This document shows positions 47,112-56,277 of a DNA stretch of 64,000 nt, one piece after another. The DNA comes from Inediibacterium massiliense (GTDB lineage Bacteria; Bacillota; Clostridia; Peptostreptococcales; Thermotaleaceae). The stretch covers positions 534,075-598,074 of the forward strand of contig NZ_LN876587.1 of assembly GCF_001282725.1 (NCBI RefSeq). The letters run 5' to 3'. The first letter of the stretch is position 1, and each line of letters begins with the position of its first letter. The notes under the pieces are model-generated. The model was not told where the DNA came from, made no database searches, and was given only the letters and a program-made list of their open reading frames with translations. A program made the translations under genes and the position numbers.

Positions 47112-47908
47112 GAATAGGTTTTATAATCATAGCTAGATTAAAATCAACTAGATTACCATTTAAGGTAATTAAAGATTTAGGTGGAAAAATGGTTATTGAG
47201 AGAATTATTGACAGAGCTAAGAAAGTACAAGGAATATCAGAAATCATATTATGTACTTCCATGAATCCACAAGACAAACCATTAATAGAGATTGCTAAGA
47301 AAAATGATATTTATTATTTTAATGGAAATGATGTGGATGTTGTACAAAGATTATTAGATGCAGCTAAATTTTTTAGATTAGATTATATTGTAGGAATAAC
47401 TGCAGATGATCCATTATTTACTATAGATTATTCGAATTTAATAGTTAATGAGATAGAAAAAAATAAATATGATTATATAAAAATTAAAGGGCTTCCATTA
47501 GGATGTGCTACTTATGGTGTAAATGTAAAGACTCTTGAGACAGTGTGCAATATAAAAAATGTGATAGATACAGAAATCTGGGGAGCATTAATAGATAGGC
47601 CTGAAGTATTTAATATTAAGGAAATAGAGGTTCAAAATAAATTAAAAAGACCGGATTTAAGATTAACTTTAGATTATGAGGAAGATTATGAACTTTTTAG
47701 AATTTTATATAATAAATTACAGTACAATGATATAATCAATTTATATGATGTTGTAGATTATATAGACAAAAATCCTGAAATTAAAAAAATCAATGAGCAT
47801 TGTATACAAGCTACTTTATCTAATGAAAAATTGGATAAGATTAATAAATATTATTTAAAAAATCATGATAAAATTATGAAAATAAAAGAAGAAGTATACA
47901 AAAGCTAG
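47108..47908 (+). CDS. SpsF-like cytidylyltransferase
   Basis: 266 residues. IGFIIIARLKSTRLPFKVIK opens the nucleotidyltransferase fold, with ITADDPLF as the metal-binding segment and RLTLDYEEDYEL near residue 185, typical of SpsF/NeuA relatives. It should activate a nonulosonic acid with CMP. No canonical NeuA/LegF gene is present in the window, so this may serve both synthases. The C-terminal about 50 residues are Lys/Glu-rich and extend beyond the domain. Confidence 0.82.
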   Translation: MRIGFIIIARLKSTRLPFKVIKDLGGKMVIERIIDRAKKVQGISEIILCTSMNPQDKPLIEIAKKNDIYYFNGNDVDVVQRLLDAAKFFRLDYIVGITADDPLFTIDYSNLIVNEIEKNKYDYIKIKGLPLGCATYGVNVKTLETVCNIKNVIDTEIWGALIDRPEVFNIKEIEVQNKLKRPDLRLTLDYEEDYELFRILYNKLQYNDIINLYDVVDYIDKNPEIKKINEHCIQATLSNEKLDKINKYYLKNHDKIMKIKEEVYKS

Positions 47909-48067
47909 GGATCATATTATAATTTGTATTTGGCTTTTATCATAGAAACATTTTTATAATTATATAATGCAATGCGAATAGTTTTTGGAAATGAAGAAAG
48001 CACATCTTATATTAAAAAATAATTGATAAAAATTTATTTTAGTAATATAATAAATGAAGAATATGAG

Positions 48068-48152
48068 AATAGGTGATGGAGTTCGCCTTTAAATGCATTA
48101 ATGCTGATGACTCCTACAAGTAATATATTTTTATTGCTTGTAGGAGTTTTTT
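48068..48152 (+). promoter_or_regulatory. Fluoride riboswitch (crcB motif) with terminator
   Basis: AATAGGTGATGGAGTTCGCC followed by AAATGC...GCTGATGACTCCTAC is the crcB/fluoride aptamer, closely matching Bacillus examples as I remember them. The 3' end ACTCCTACAAG (48110-48120) pairs with CTTGTAGGAGT (48137-48147), followed by TTTTT, as an overlapping terminator. Fluoride binding favours read-through into the antiporter gene. Confidence 0.95.
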
Positions 48153-48204
48153 GTATTGTGGGAATCATATTAAAGACAATATTATAGAGAAGGGAAGATT
48201 TAAA

Positions 48205-49395
48205 ATGGCTTTAAGTTTGAGTTTGATTATTATTTTGGGGTTGATATTTAACAAAGTGTTTGAAAAAATGAAGCTTCCAGGGCTTTTAGGAATGTTGATT
48301 TTAGGCGTGACTATAGGACCTTTTGGCTTCAATTTTATTAGTGAGGATATTTTGAATATATCTTCAGATTTAAGAAAAATTGCTTTAATTGTGATTTTAT
48401 TACGTGCAGGACTCGGAATTGAAAGAGAAACTTTAAATAAGATAGGAATACCTGCTGTGAAAATGAGTTGTATTCCAGGATTGTGTGAAGGATTTACCAT
48501 TATGTTTGTGGGAAGCTATTTGTTAGGTATATCTAAAATTGAAGCTGGAATGCTTGGATTTATTATTGCTGCTGTATCTCCAGCTGTAATTGTACCTCAG
48601 ATGCTCAATTTTATAAATGATAAAAGAGGATATGATAAAGGAATTCCAACCTTAATTTTGGCAGGAGCATCTATAGATGATGTTTTTGCAATTACTTTGT
48701 TTTCTACCTTTTTAGGCTTATATGGTGGTAAAAATATAAATATTTTTTCAAAAATATTTGAAATTCCAATTTCTATTTTGTTGGGAATTTTGTTAGGATT
48801 TATAGCAGGCATTGTTATGGTATTTTTATTTAACAAGTTTCATATAAGAGATACAAAAAAAGTATTAATATTGATTGGAGTAGCAATTCTTATGACTTCC
48901 TTAGAAGATGTATTAAAAGGAATCATACCTATCGCTAGCCTTTTAGGAGTCATGACAATAGGATTTGTGATATTAGAAAAATATTCAAATGTAGGGAAGC
49001 GATTGTCTCAGAAATTAAATAAAATTTGGGTATTTGCAGAATTACTTTTATTTATTTTAGTAGGAGCTCAAGTAAATATACATGTTGCGCTACACTTTGG
49101 ACTGATAGGATTTGTCATTATTTTTATAGGATTAATTGCAAGAAGTATAGGGGTTTTTATTTCTATAAAGGGTACAAATCTAATATTAAAAGAGAAGCTG
49201 TTTTGCATTATTGCGTATGTACCAAAAGCTACTGTACAAGCAGCTATTGGAGCGGTACCTTTATCAGCAGGAGTTGATTCAGGAGAAGTGATATTGGCCA
49301 TTGCTGTTTTAGCTATTATCATTACAGCACCTTTAGGAGCTTTAGGAGTAAAATTAGCAGGAGAGAAATGGCTTACTGTAGATATAATAAAGTAA
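48205..49395 (+). CDS. Cation:proton antiporter under fluoride control
   Basis: 396 residues with about 12 membrane helices and the Na+/H+ exchanger fold: KLPGLLGMLILGVTIGP near the N-terminus, and GASIDDVFAITLFSTFL with paired Asp residues that form the ion site. ATG 48205 follows GAAGGGAAG; the frame extends upstream into the riboswitch, so the longer version is rejected. The leader suggests it helps cells survive fluoride, by direct export or by correcting pH or Na+; sequence cannot separate these. Confidence 0.92.
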   Translation: MALSLSLIIILGLIFNKVFEKMKLPGLLGMLILGVTIGPFGFNFISEDILNISSDLRKIALIVILLRAGLGIERETLNKIGIPAVKMSCIPGLCEGFTIMFVGSYLLGISKIEAGMLGFIIAAVSPAVIVPQMLNFINDKRGYDKGIPTLILAGASIDDVFAITLFSTFLGLYGGKNINIFSKIFEIPISILLGILLGFIAGIVMVFLFNKFHIRDTKKVLILIGVAILMTSLEDVLKGIIPIASLLGVMTIGFVILEKYSNVGKRLSQKLNKIWVFAELLLFILVGAQVNIHVALHFGLIGFVIIFIGLIARSIGVFISIKGTNLILKEKLFCIIAYVPKATVQAAIGAVPLSAGVDSGEVILAIAVLAIIITAPLGALGVKLAGEKWLTVDIIK

Positions 49396-49591
49396 GGGCC
49401 TTTTAAATTGAAATGTTGATAAAACAAATCATTTATATGCATCAAATTATTTTACATTTAAGCTTGTTAAAGAAATACAATCATTCATATATTTCATAAT
49501 ATAAAGCATATATTTAAAGTAGAATGAGTGCAATATTTAAAATAATTAGTATCATCTTAGTATATTGTCTTAGCAAGAAAGGATTATAAAA

Positions 49592-50488
49592 ATGAAATTA
49601 ATAATAATAGGTGCGAATAGTCAACTGGGATATACAATTTTAAAACAGTTGGATTCTAATACATGGTTTAAAAAGCATTTTTGTAGAAATGATATTCAAG
49701 TAATTAAAATATATTCAAATCAATTAGATATAACGGATAATATTTCTATTTTTAAATTTATAGATGAAGTAAAACCAGATGTTATTATAAATTGTGCTGC
49801 ATATACTAATGTAGATGAAGCAGAAACAGAATATGAAAGAGCATTTCAAGTCAATGCTATGGGACCTAGAAATTTAGCTATTTCTTGTGAAGCTGTGGGA
49901 ACAAAGCTTATTCATATTTCTACAGATTATGTTTTTGATGGTAAAGGAGTTGTATTAGATAGTAAAATAGTTCCTTATAGAGAATATGATATTCCAAATC
50001 CTATTAATGTCTATGGAAAAACAAAGTTATTAGGGGAAAACTATGTAAGGGAGTTTTGTAGTAGGTATTTTATTATACGGACATCGTGGCTTTATGGGAA
50101 ACATGGGAAAAATTTTGTTAAAGCTATTATTAAGGCAGCCAAAGCAAATGGAAAGTTACAGGTGGTTAATGATCAAGTAGGAAATCCCACAAATGCAGAG
50201 GATTTGGCAAAACATGTTCTAGAAATAAGTGCTACAAAGGAATATGGGATCTATCATTGTACAGGAAATGGGGTGGCAAGTTGGTATGATTTTGCACGTA
50301 GAATTATTGAATATACTAGAATCAAATGTATAATTGAAGCTGCTAATTCAGAGAAGTATAACACAAAAGCTAAAAGACCTGTTTATTCTTGCTTAGATAA
50401 TATGATGTTAAGAAGTACGATAGGAGATAATATGAGGAATTGGGAAGAAGCACTGTATGATTTTATAAAAAATGTTTTAAAGATTTAG
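49592..50488 (+). CDS. rfbD: dTDP-4-dehydrorhamnose reductase RmlD
   Basis: 298 residues of the SDR family: IIGANSQLG at the N-terminus, NCAAYTNVDEAE, ISTDYVFDG, and the catalytic pair in YGKTKLLGE. It reduces the 4-keto sugar to dTDP-L-rhamnose. AAGAAAGGA precedes the ATG. It is first in the order D-C-B. Confidence 0.95.
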   Translation: MKLIIIGANSQLGYTILKQLDSNTWFKKHFCRNDIQVIKIYSNQLDITDNISIFKFIDEVKPDVIINCAAYTNVDEAETEYERAFQVNAMGPRNLAISCEAVGTKLIHISTDYVFDGKGVVLDSKIVPYREYDIPNPINVYGKTKLLGENYVREFCSRYFIIRTSWLYGKHGKNFVKAIIKAAKANGKLQVVNDQVGNPTNAEDLAKHVLEISATKEYGIYHCTGNGVASWYDFARRIIEYTRIKCIIEAANSEKYNTKAKRPVYSCLDNMMLRSTIGDNMRNWEEALYDFIKNVLKI

Positions 50489-50499
50489 GAGATAGATTA

Positions 50500-51063
50500 A
50501 TGAGTAATTTTAAATTTATAAAAACAAAAATGAAAGGTCTTTATATTATAGAGCAAAATTGTTTTAATGATGCCAGGGGGTATTTTATGGAGACCTATAA
50601 TGAAAAAGCATTTAAGGAGGAAGGATTAAATATAAAATTTGTGCAAGATAATCAGTCTAAATCTAAAAAAGGGGTATTAAGGGGATTACATTTTCAAAAA
50701 CAATATCCACAAGGGAAACTAGTACGAACTATTCAAGGAAAAGTTTTTGATGTTGCAGTTGATTTAAGAAAAAATTCTTCTACATTTAAAAAGTGGTTTG
50801 GATGTGTATTGAGTGAAGAGAATAGGAAACAAATGTATATCCCTAAAGGTTTTGCACATGGATTTTTAGTATTATCAGAGAAGGCTGTATTTAATTATAA
50901 ATGTACGGATTTTTATTATCGAGAAGATGAAGGTGGGTATCGTTGGGATGATCCTACGTTTAATATTATATGGCCTATAGAGAGAATAAGGAAATTGTTG
51001 TTATCAGAAAAGGATAGAAATTATCCTCTTTTTTATGATGACGAGTTTTATTATAAGTTTTAG
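50500..51063 (+). CDS. rfbC: dTDP-4-dehydrorhamnose 3,5-epimerase RmlC
   Basis: 187 residues of the cupin-like RmlC family: FNDARGYFMETYN, the catalytic His in LRGLHFQ, KLVRTIQGKVFDVAVDLRK, and PKGFAHGF. It epimerises C3 and C5 of the 4-keto-6-deoxy sugar. It lies 11 bp after rfbD. Confidence 0.95.
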   Translation: MSNFKFIKTKMKGLYIIEQNCFNDARGYFMETYNEKAFKEEGLNIKFVQDNQSKSKKGVLRGLHFQKQYPQGKLVRTIQGKVFDVAVDLRKNSSTFKKWFGCVLSEENRKQMYIPKGFAHGFLVLSEKAVFNYKCTDFYYREDEGGYRWDDPTFNIIWPIERIRKLLLSEKDRNYPLFYDDEFYYKF

Positions 51064-51087
51064 TCCATAATAATGGGAGAGAATATA

Positions 51088-52104
51088 ATGAAAACTTATC
51101 TAATAACTGGTGGAGCGGGTTTTATTGGTTCTAACTTTATTCATTATATGTTTAAAAAATATAATGATGTTTTTATTATTAATATTGATAAGCTTACTTA
51201 TGCAGGAAGTCTTAAGAATCTGAAAGATATTAAAAAAAATGGGAAATATATATTTATCAAAGGTGATATTACTGATACAGAACTGATAAATTCTTTGTTT
51301 CAAAAGCATGATATTGATTATGTTATCAATTTTGCAGCAGAGACCCATGTAGATAGAAGTATAGAAAATCCTGTGCAATTTATCAAGACGAATATTAAAG
51401 GAACTTTTCAATTGTTAGAAGGTGCAAAAAAAGCTTGGTTAAACAAAGATGTATGGAAAAAAGGAAAGAAATTTCTTCAGGTGTCTACAGATGAAGTATA
51501 TGGATCTTTAGAAGATACAGGATATTTTTCTGAAATAACACCATTAGACCCAAGAAATCCTTATTCTGCTAGTAAAGCTTCTGCAGATATGTTAGTAAAG
51601 TCCTATTATCATACATATAAAATGCCTATCAATATTACGAGGTGTTCTAATAATTATGGACCTCGTCAATTTCCCGAAAAATTAATACCATTAATGGTTA
51701 ATAATTGCTTATATGGAAAAGATTTAACTATTTATGGAGATGGTAAAAATATTAGAGATTGGATTTATGTAGAGGATCATATTGAGGCTATCGATTTAGT
51801 AATTCATAAAGGTCAGTTAGGAGAAGTATATAATATAGGAGCAGGTAATGAAAAAACTAATATAGAGATTGTAAAAATAATTATAAATACATTGAGAAAT
51901 ATTTTGTCCAATGATGATACACGAAAAAAATTTATATGTGACAATCAAATTAAATATATTGAAGATAGAAAGGGACATGATAGGAGATATGCTCTTGATA
52001 CAACAAAGATATCTACAGAATTATATTGGAAACCGAAGATGTTATTTGATGAAGGTATTATAAATACTATAAAATGGTATTTAAATAATAATCAGATAAT
52101 ATAA
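51088..52104 (+). CDS. rfbB: dTDP-glucose 4,6-dehydratase RmlB
   Basis: 338 residues. GGAGFIGSNF binds NAD; STDEVYG and YSASKASADM hold the Ser/Thr, Asp-Glu and Tyr-Lys catalytic residues; RCSNNYGPRQFPEKLIPLM is the sugar-binding region. It turns dTDP-glucose into the 4-keto-6-deoxy sugar. ATG 51088 follows GGGAGAG; the upstream ATG 51073 overlaps that site. A strong terminator ends the locus. Confidence 0.96.
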   Translation: MKTYLITGGAGFIGSNFIHYMFKKYNDVFIINIDKLTYAGSLKNLKDIKKNGKYIFIKGDITDTELINSLFQKHDIDYVINFAAETHVDRSIENPVQFIKTNIKGTFQLLEGAKKAWLNKDVWKKGKKFLQVSTDEVYGSLEDTGYFSEITPLDPRNPYSASKASADMLVKSYYHTYKMPINITRCSNNYGPRQFPEKLIPLMVNNCLYGKDLTIYGDGKNIRDWIYVEDHIEAIDLVIHKGQLGEVYNIGAGNEKTNIEIVKIIINTLRNILSNDDTRKKFICDNQIKYIEDRKGHDRRYALDTTKISTELYWKPKMLFDEGIINTIKWYLNNNQII

Positions 52105-52127
52105 TTCAATAAAATTTACTATATGTA

Positions 52128-52171
52128 CAGATTGTTTGGTACCATTATGAGTACTAAACAATCTGATTTTT
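52128..52171 (+). terminator. Intrinsic terminator after rfbB
   Basis: CAGATTGTTT pairs with AAACAATCTG, with GTAC/GTAC extending the stem, followed by ATTTTT. It marks the end of the glycan locus. Confidence 0.88.
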
Positions 52172-52178
52172 AATACTT

Positions 52179-52574
52179 TTATTTGTGTTTGTTATTACGT
52201 ATAATAATTTGTTGTTCAATTTTATTTACAATTTCATGTACTTCAGAGGGATAGCCATGTTTTTTTCTTTGATTTCTTTTGTTTTTTCAAGTAAAAGATT
52301 AAATTTGTTAGATAAATTATGGTTTGAATCTACAAAAATATTAGAATTATTTTCATTTTTATTTAAAAAGCCATTTAAATCTTTTGCAGACATTTTTAGC
52401 ATATGCAATACACATCATTCCTATAAGAATAATAATAAAACTGCTTGTAAATATTTCTTGGATGATCTTTTTTGTTTTTTCATAAATTTTTTCTTCTTCT
52501 ATAATTCCAAGTACTTTCCATCCTGTAAGAGGATTTGTTGTATAAGTGACATAATATTTTATATTATTTTCCAC
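52179..52574 (-). pseudogene. Methyl-accepting chemotaxis protein remnant
   Basis: Minus-strand frames give YYVTYTTNPLTGWKVLGIIE, then IFTSSFIIILIGMMCIAYA, as in the end of a dCache sensor domain and the following membrane helix of MCPs. Frameshifts follow, and the end (EVHEIVNKIEQQIII) is out of frame. The long signalling domain is missing, so the gene is decayed. Confidence 0.65.
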
Positions 52575-52607
52575 TAGTGTTCAATAAATGAATATAACAT
52601 CCATTGA

Positions 52608-53150
52608 CAAATACACAAATTTACTATTAATCAAAAATACTTTATTACAAGATTAAAAGCTAATGCTGCAATAGAAGAAGTTGAAGCGCTTAATATTACT
52701 TACTCTGAAATTAATCTTTTGGACAATGGAGTAAAAATTATCTATGATAAAATTGTGTTTCTTGGTAATGAATATATAAACAAAACCAAAAAGCAGTATA
52801 GAATTATTAAAATTATTGATACCAAAGGAAAAGAATTAATCTTTGTAACAAATATTTTTAATTTATCCAGTGAAGAAATAGCCTTTCTATATAAAAAACG
52901 TTGGGAGATAGAATTATTCTTCAAATGGATTAAGCAACATTTAAAAATCAAAAAATTTATAGGTTATAGCTTAAATGCAGTAATGAATCAAATCATAACG
53001 GGTATCATTGCTTTTATCATGTTGCAATTAATTCAACAAACTACAAAGACATCCTACGGATTATTGAAAATTAAGCGTTTAATCAAACACTCCATAACTA
53101 AGTTAGTAAATACTACAACATTCAGATGGAATACTTGGCTTGGAAGTTAA
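52608..53150 (+). pseudogene. IS4-family transposase, 5'-truncated
   Basis: The frame, open from about 52608, reads FTINQKYFITRLKANAA, then ELIFVTNIFNLSSEEIAFLY and YKKRWEIELFFKWIK. The last is the Y-(2)-R-(3)-E-(6)-K signature of IS4 transposases, with the DDE glutamate. The N-terminal half with the first two Asp residues is lost at the junction with the MCP remnant. It is inactive. Confidence 0.88.
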
Positions 53151-53503
53151 CTGAGAAATAATTCCATAAAAATAATTAAGCTAACGTTTCTGCAGATAAG
53201 TGCGTCTGTTTTTAATGGAAATATATTCCTTGTAGTAAAAACAGTATAGTTCTTTAAATGAGCGCATAGAACTTATAAAAGTCAATAGTAATATTATCTA
53301 AAATTTGAACACTAGTGATTCAATATATTGTATTGAAATTTTTATGATATTCTTAAAATATGGAAAAAAATAATGGATAAAATGATCTATGTAGTGTACT
53401 CAAACAATTTAGTGCTTAAGACAAGGGAGATTGTAGCACATATGGCTGAAAGTATGAGTATATTAAAATAAAAAAGAAAAGTTTATTTAGGAGGCAATAG
53501 ATC
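53151..53503. other. Intergenic region, nothing recognised
   Basis: About 350 bp after the IS4 remnant. No ORF, hairpin or terminal repeat of clear quality. A TTTAGGAGG site at the end serves the next small gene. Confidence 0.4.
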
Positions 53504-53770
53504 ATGTCTTTTTTCAATCTTCCCCCTGATACATTTTCTATATTAGCTACACTACTTGGATTAGGAATAGCCAACGGATTAGATTTAAACCAACAAAATT
53601 CATTAGGAAATTTTATTGAACAGCTAGGACAAACTATATTGACTGTTAGTGCACAAGCCCAATCACAACAATCACAACAAGAGCAACAACAGCAAAATGA
53701 GCAGATTCAATTGCAGATTGAATATCTAAAAAAACAAATTGAATATCTTGAAAAGCAAGTAAAGAAATAA
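53504..53770 (+). CDS. Small Gln-rich coiled-coil protein
   Basis: 88 residues. The N-terminal half has a hydrophobic segment (FSILATLLGLGIANGL), the middle is Gln-rich (about 50-68), and the C-terminus is a heptad coiled coil with a repeated unit, QIEYLKK / QIEYLEK. TTAGGAGG precedes the ATG at good spacing, supporting real expression. Function unknown; a membrane- or spore-associated structural role is only a guess. Confidence 0.7.
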   Translation: MSFFNLPPDTFSILATLLGLGIANGLDLNQQNSLGNFIEQLGQTILTVSAQAQSQQSQQEQQQQNEQIQLQIEYLKKQIEYLEKQVKK

Positions 53771-53866
53771 TTTATCTTATATTTCTTCATAAATAAGAAA
53801 TAAACTAGAAAAATTCTTTTTAGTTATAAAAACCATATATTCCAAATAAGTGAGAGGTTGACGAAT

Positions 53867-56215
53867 ATGAGTAATACAAAAGAAATAAAAATATCTGTTA
53901 GAAATCTAGTTGAATTTATACTTCGTTCTGGAGACTTAGATACAAGCTTTAGAAGTATGACAAGGGCTGTAGAGGGAACAAAAGCTCATCAAAAAGTTCA
54001 AAACTCTAAAGATGAAAATTATGAAGCAGAAGTTACCCTAAAACATAAATTTGAATATAAAGATTATAGATTTTTAATAGAAGGAAGAGCAGATGGAATC
54101 ATCAAAGAAAATACTTCTATCTGTATAGATGAAATAAAATCTACTACAAAGCCCCTTGAAATGATAGATGAAAATTACAATGAAGTTCATTGGGCACAAG
54201 CAAAATGCTATGCATATATTTATGCTCTTCAAAATGAATTAGACAAGATAGATGTTCAGTTAACTTATTTTCATTTGGAGACTGAGAAAATTAAATATTT
54301 GAAAAAAAGTTTTAGCTTTATGGATTTAGAAAGTTTTTTTTATGAAATCATAGACAGGTATATGATCTTTGCAAATTTTACTTCTGATTGGGCTTATATT
54401 CGTGATTGTTCAGTAAAAGACTTAACATTTCCTTTTGAAAAGTATAGGATTGGACAAAGAAAACTTGCTATTTCAGTTTATAGAACTATTAGAGATGAGA
54501 AAAAATTATTTGTACAAGCCCCTACAGGAATAGGAAAAACCATATCTACTCTTTTTCCTACTGTAAAAGCATTTAGTGAAGGTCATACTGCAAAGATTTT
54601 TTATTTGACAGCAAAGACCATTACACGTCAAGTTGCTGAGGAGGCTTTTACAAAAATGAGGGAAAGAGGATTAAGATTTAAGACTCTAACATTAACAGCA
54701 AAGGATAAAATCTGTTTTAAGGAAGAAAGAATGTGTGAACCAGAATACTGTGAATATGCAAAAGGACATTTTGATAGAGTCAATGATGCTATTTTTCACA
54801 TACTTCAAAAGGAAGATGAATTATCAAGAAAAGTAATAGAAGAATATTCAAGAAAATATCATGTCTGTCCTTTTGAACTTTCCCTAGATTTAGCTACATG
54901 GGTGGATGCATTGATTTGTGATTATAATTATATATTTGATCCTAGAGTATATTTAAAAGGCTTATTTGAATTTTATCATAATGATTGTACTTTTTTAATA
55001 GATGAAGCACATAATTTAGTAGATAGAGCAAGAGAAATGTTTTCAGCTACTCTTTATAAACAGCCTTTTTTAGAACTGAAAAAAATATTTAAAGATCAAG
55101 AGCCTAGGATTGCAAAAGCATTAGATAAAATCAATGGATATATGTTAAAGATAAAAAAACTTTGTGAGAATCAAAATCACTATGTTCAAAAAGAAATGTT
55201 TGAGGATATATTGTATTTATTAAATAGACTCATTTCTGAAAGTGAAGAATTTTTAGCAGAAAAAAAGGGAAAGAAAGGCTACCAAGAATTATTGGAAATA
55301 TTTTTTGATTGTTTGACATTTATAAGAATCGCCGATCTTTACGATGAGAGATATGTAACTTATGTAGAGAAGGAAAATAAAGATGTGTTACTAAAAATGT
55401 TTTGTCTAGATCCTTCTTATTTATTAAGTGAAGCAATCAAGAGAGGAAAATCAGCCATATTTTTTTCAGCTACTTTAACACCTATAGAATATTTTAAGAA
55501 TATTTTAGGTGGAGATGAAAAAGATCAGACAATCATACTGCCTTCTCCATTTCATCAAGAGAATCTTTGTCTTATGATAGGAAGTAACATTTCAACTAAA
55601 TATAAAGATCGTGAAAATAGCTATGATTCTATAGCAGATTATATAAAATCAATTGCATCTAAACGAAAGGGGAATTATTTAATTTTTTTCCCATCCTATA
55701 AATATATGCAGGATGTTTATGAAATATTCCAAAGAAATTATCCTGAATATGAAACAATCATACAATCCAATACCATGAATGAAGAAGAAAGAGAAATATA
55801 TTTATCAGCATTTGAGACAAATCCTGAAAATACGTTCATTGGTTTTGCTGTAATGGGAGGAATATTTGGTGAGGGAATAGATCTAAAAGGGGACCGATTA
55901 ATAGGGGCAATTATAGTAGGGGTAGGACTTCCACAGATTTGTTTAGAGAGAAATATCATAAAAGATTATTTTAACGAAAAAAACAATAATGGATTTCATT
56001 ATTCATATACTTATCCAGGAATGAACAAAGTCTTACAAGCAGCAGGAAGGGTCATTCGTACAGAAAAGGATAAAGGGGTAGTACTTTTAATAGATGAAAG
56101 ATTTAATTATATTACTTATAAAAAAATATTTCCCAGGGAATGGAATCATAGCCTCAATATAAGATCAGAAAAAGAGATGATTAAGATATTAGAGAAGTTC
56201 TATAATGAAAATTAG
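53867..56215 (+). CDS. DinG/XPD-like Fe-S helicase with an N-terminal PD-(D/E)XK domain
   Basis: 782 residues. About 1-150 looks like a Cas4/RecB-type nuclease domain: EGRADGI, then IDEIKSTT and WAQAKCYAY, giving the D...ExK pattern. The helicase follows: Walker A APTGIGKTIST (about 220), an Fe-S cluster domain with Cys in KICFKEE, ERMCEPEYCEY and HVCPFEL, the DEAH box LIDEAHNLVD, motif III FFSATLTP, and motif VI QAAGRVIRTEKD. It probably unwinds 5'-tailed DNA or D-loops during repair, with an attached nuclease. ATG 53867 has GAGAGG upstream; the in-frame TTG at 53858 is rejected. Confidence 0.92.
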   Translation: MSNTKEIKISVRNLVEFILRSGDLDTSFRSMTRAVEGTKAHQKVQNSKDENYEAEVTLKHKFEYKDYRFLIEGRADGIIKENTSICIDEIKSTTKPLEMIDENYNEVHWAQAKCYAYIYALQNELDKIDVQLTYFHLETEKIKYLKKSFSFMDLESFFYEIIDRYMIFANFTSDWAYIRDCSVKDLTFPFEKYRIGQRKLAISVYRTIRDEKKLFVQAPTGIGKTISTLFPTVKAFSEGHTAKIFYLTAKTITRQVAEEAFTKMRERGLRFKTLTLTAKDKICFKEERMCEPEYCEYAKGHFDRVNDAIFHILQKEDELSRKVIEEYSRKYHVCPFELSLDLATWVDALICDYNYIFDPRVYLKGLFEFYHNDCTFLIDEAHNLVDRAREMFSATLYKQPFLELKKIFKDQEPRIAKALDKINGYMLKIKKLCENQNHYVQKEMFEDILYLLNRLISESEEFLAEKKGKKGYQELLEIFFDCLTFIRIADLYDERYVTYVEKENKDVLLKMFCLDPSYLLSEAIKRGKSAIFFSATLTPIEYFKNILGGDEKDQTIILPSPFHQENLCLMIGSNISTKYKDRENSYDSIADYIKSIASKRKGNYLIFFPSYKYMQDVYEIFQRNYPEYETIIQSNTMNEEEREIYLSAFETNPENTFIGFAVMGGIFGEGIDLKGDRLIGAIIVGVGLPQICLERNIIKDYFNEKNNNGFHYSYTYPGMNKVLQAAGRVIRTEKDKGVVLLIDERFNYITYKKIFPREWNHSLNIRSEKEMIKILEKFYNEN

Positions 56216-56277
56216 ACTATTGTTGTCAGTTTCTTTTTTGTTTTTAAATTTTTGTTATAATATAATAGGTGATTAAA

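Noticed and set aside
52185-52577. A 130-residue plus-strand ORF, Phe-rich
   Set aside because: It is the antisense of the decayed chemotaxis-protein remnant; its composition is that of a reverse-strand shadow.
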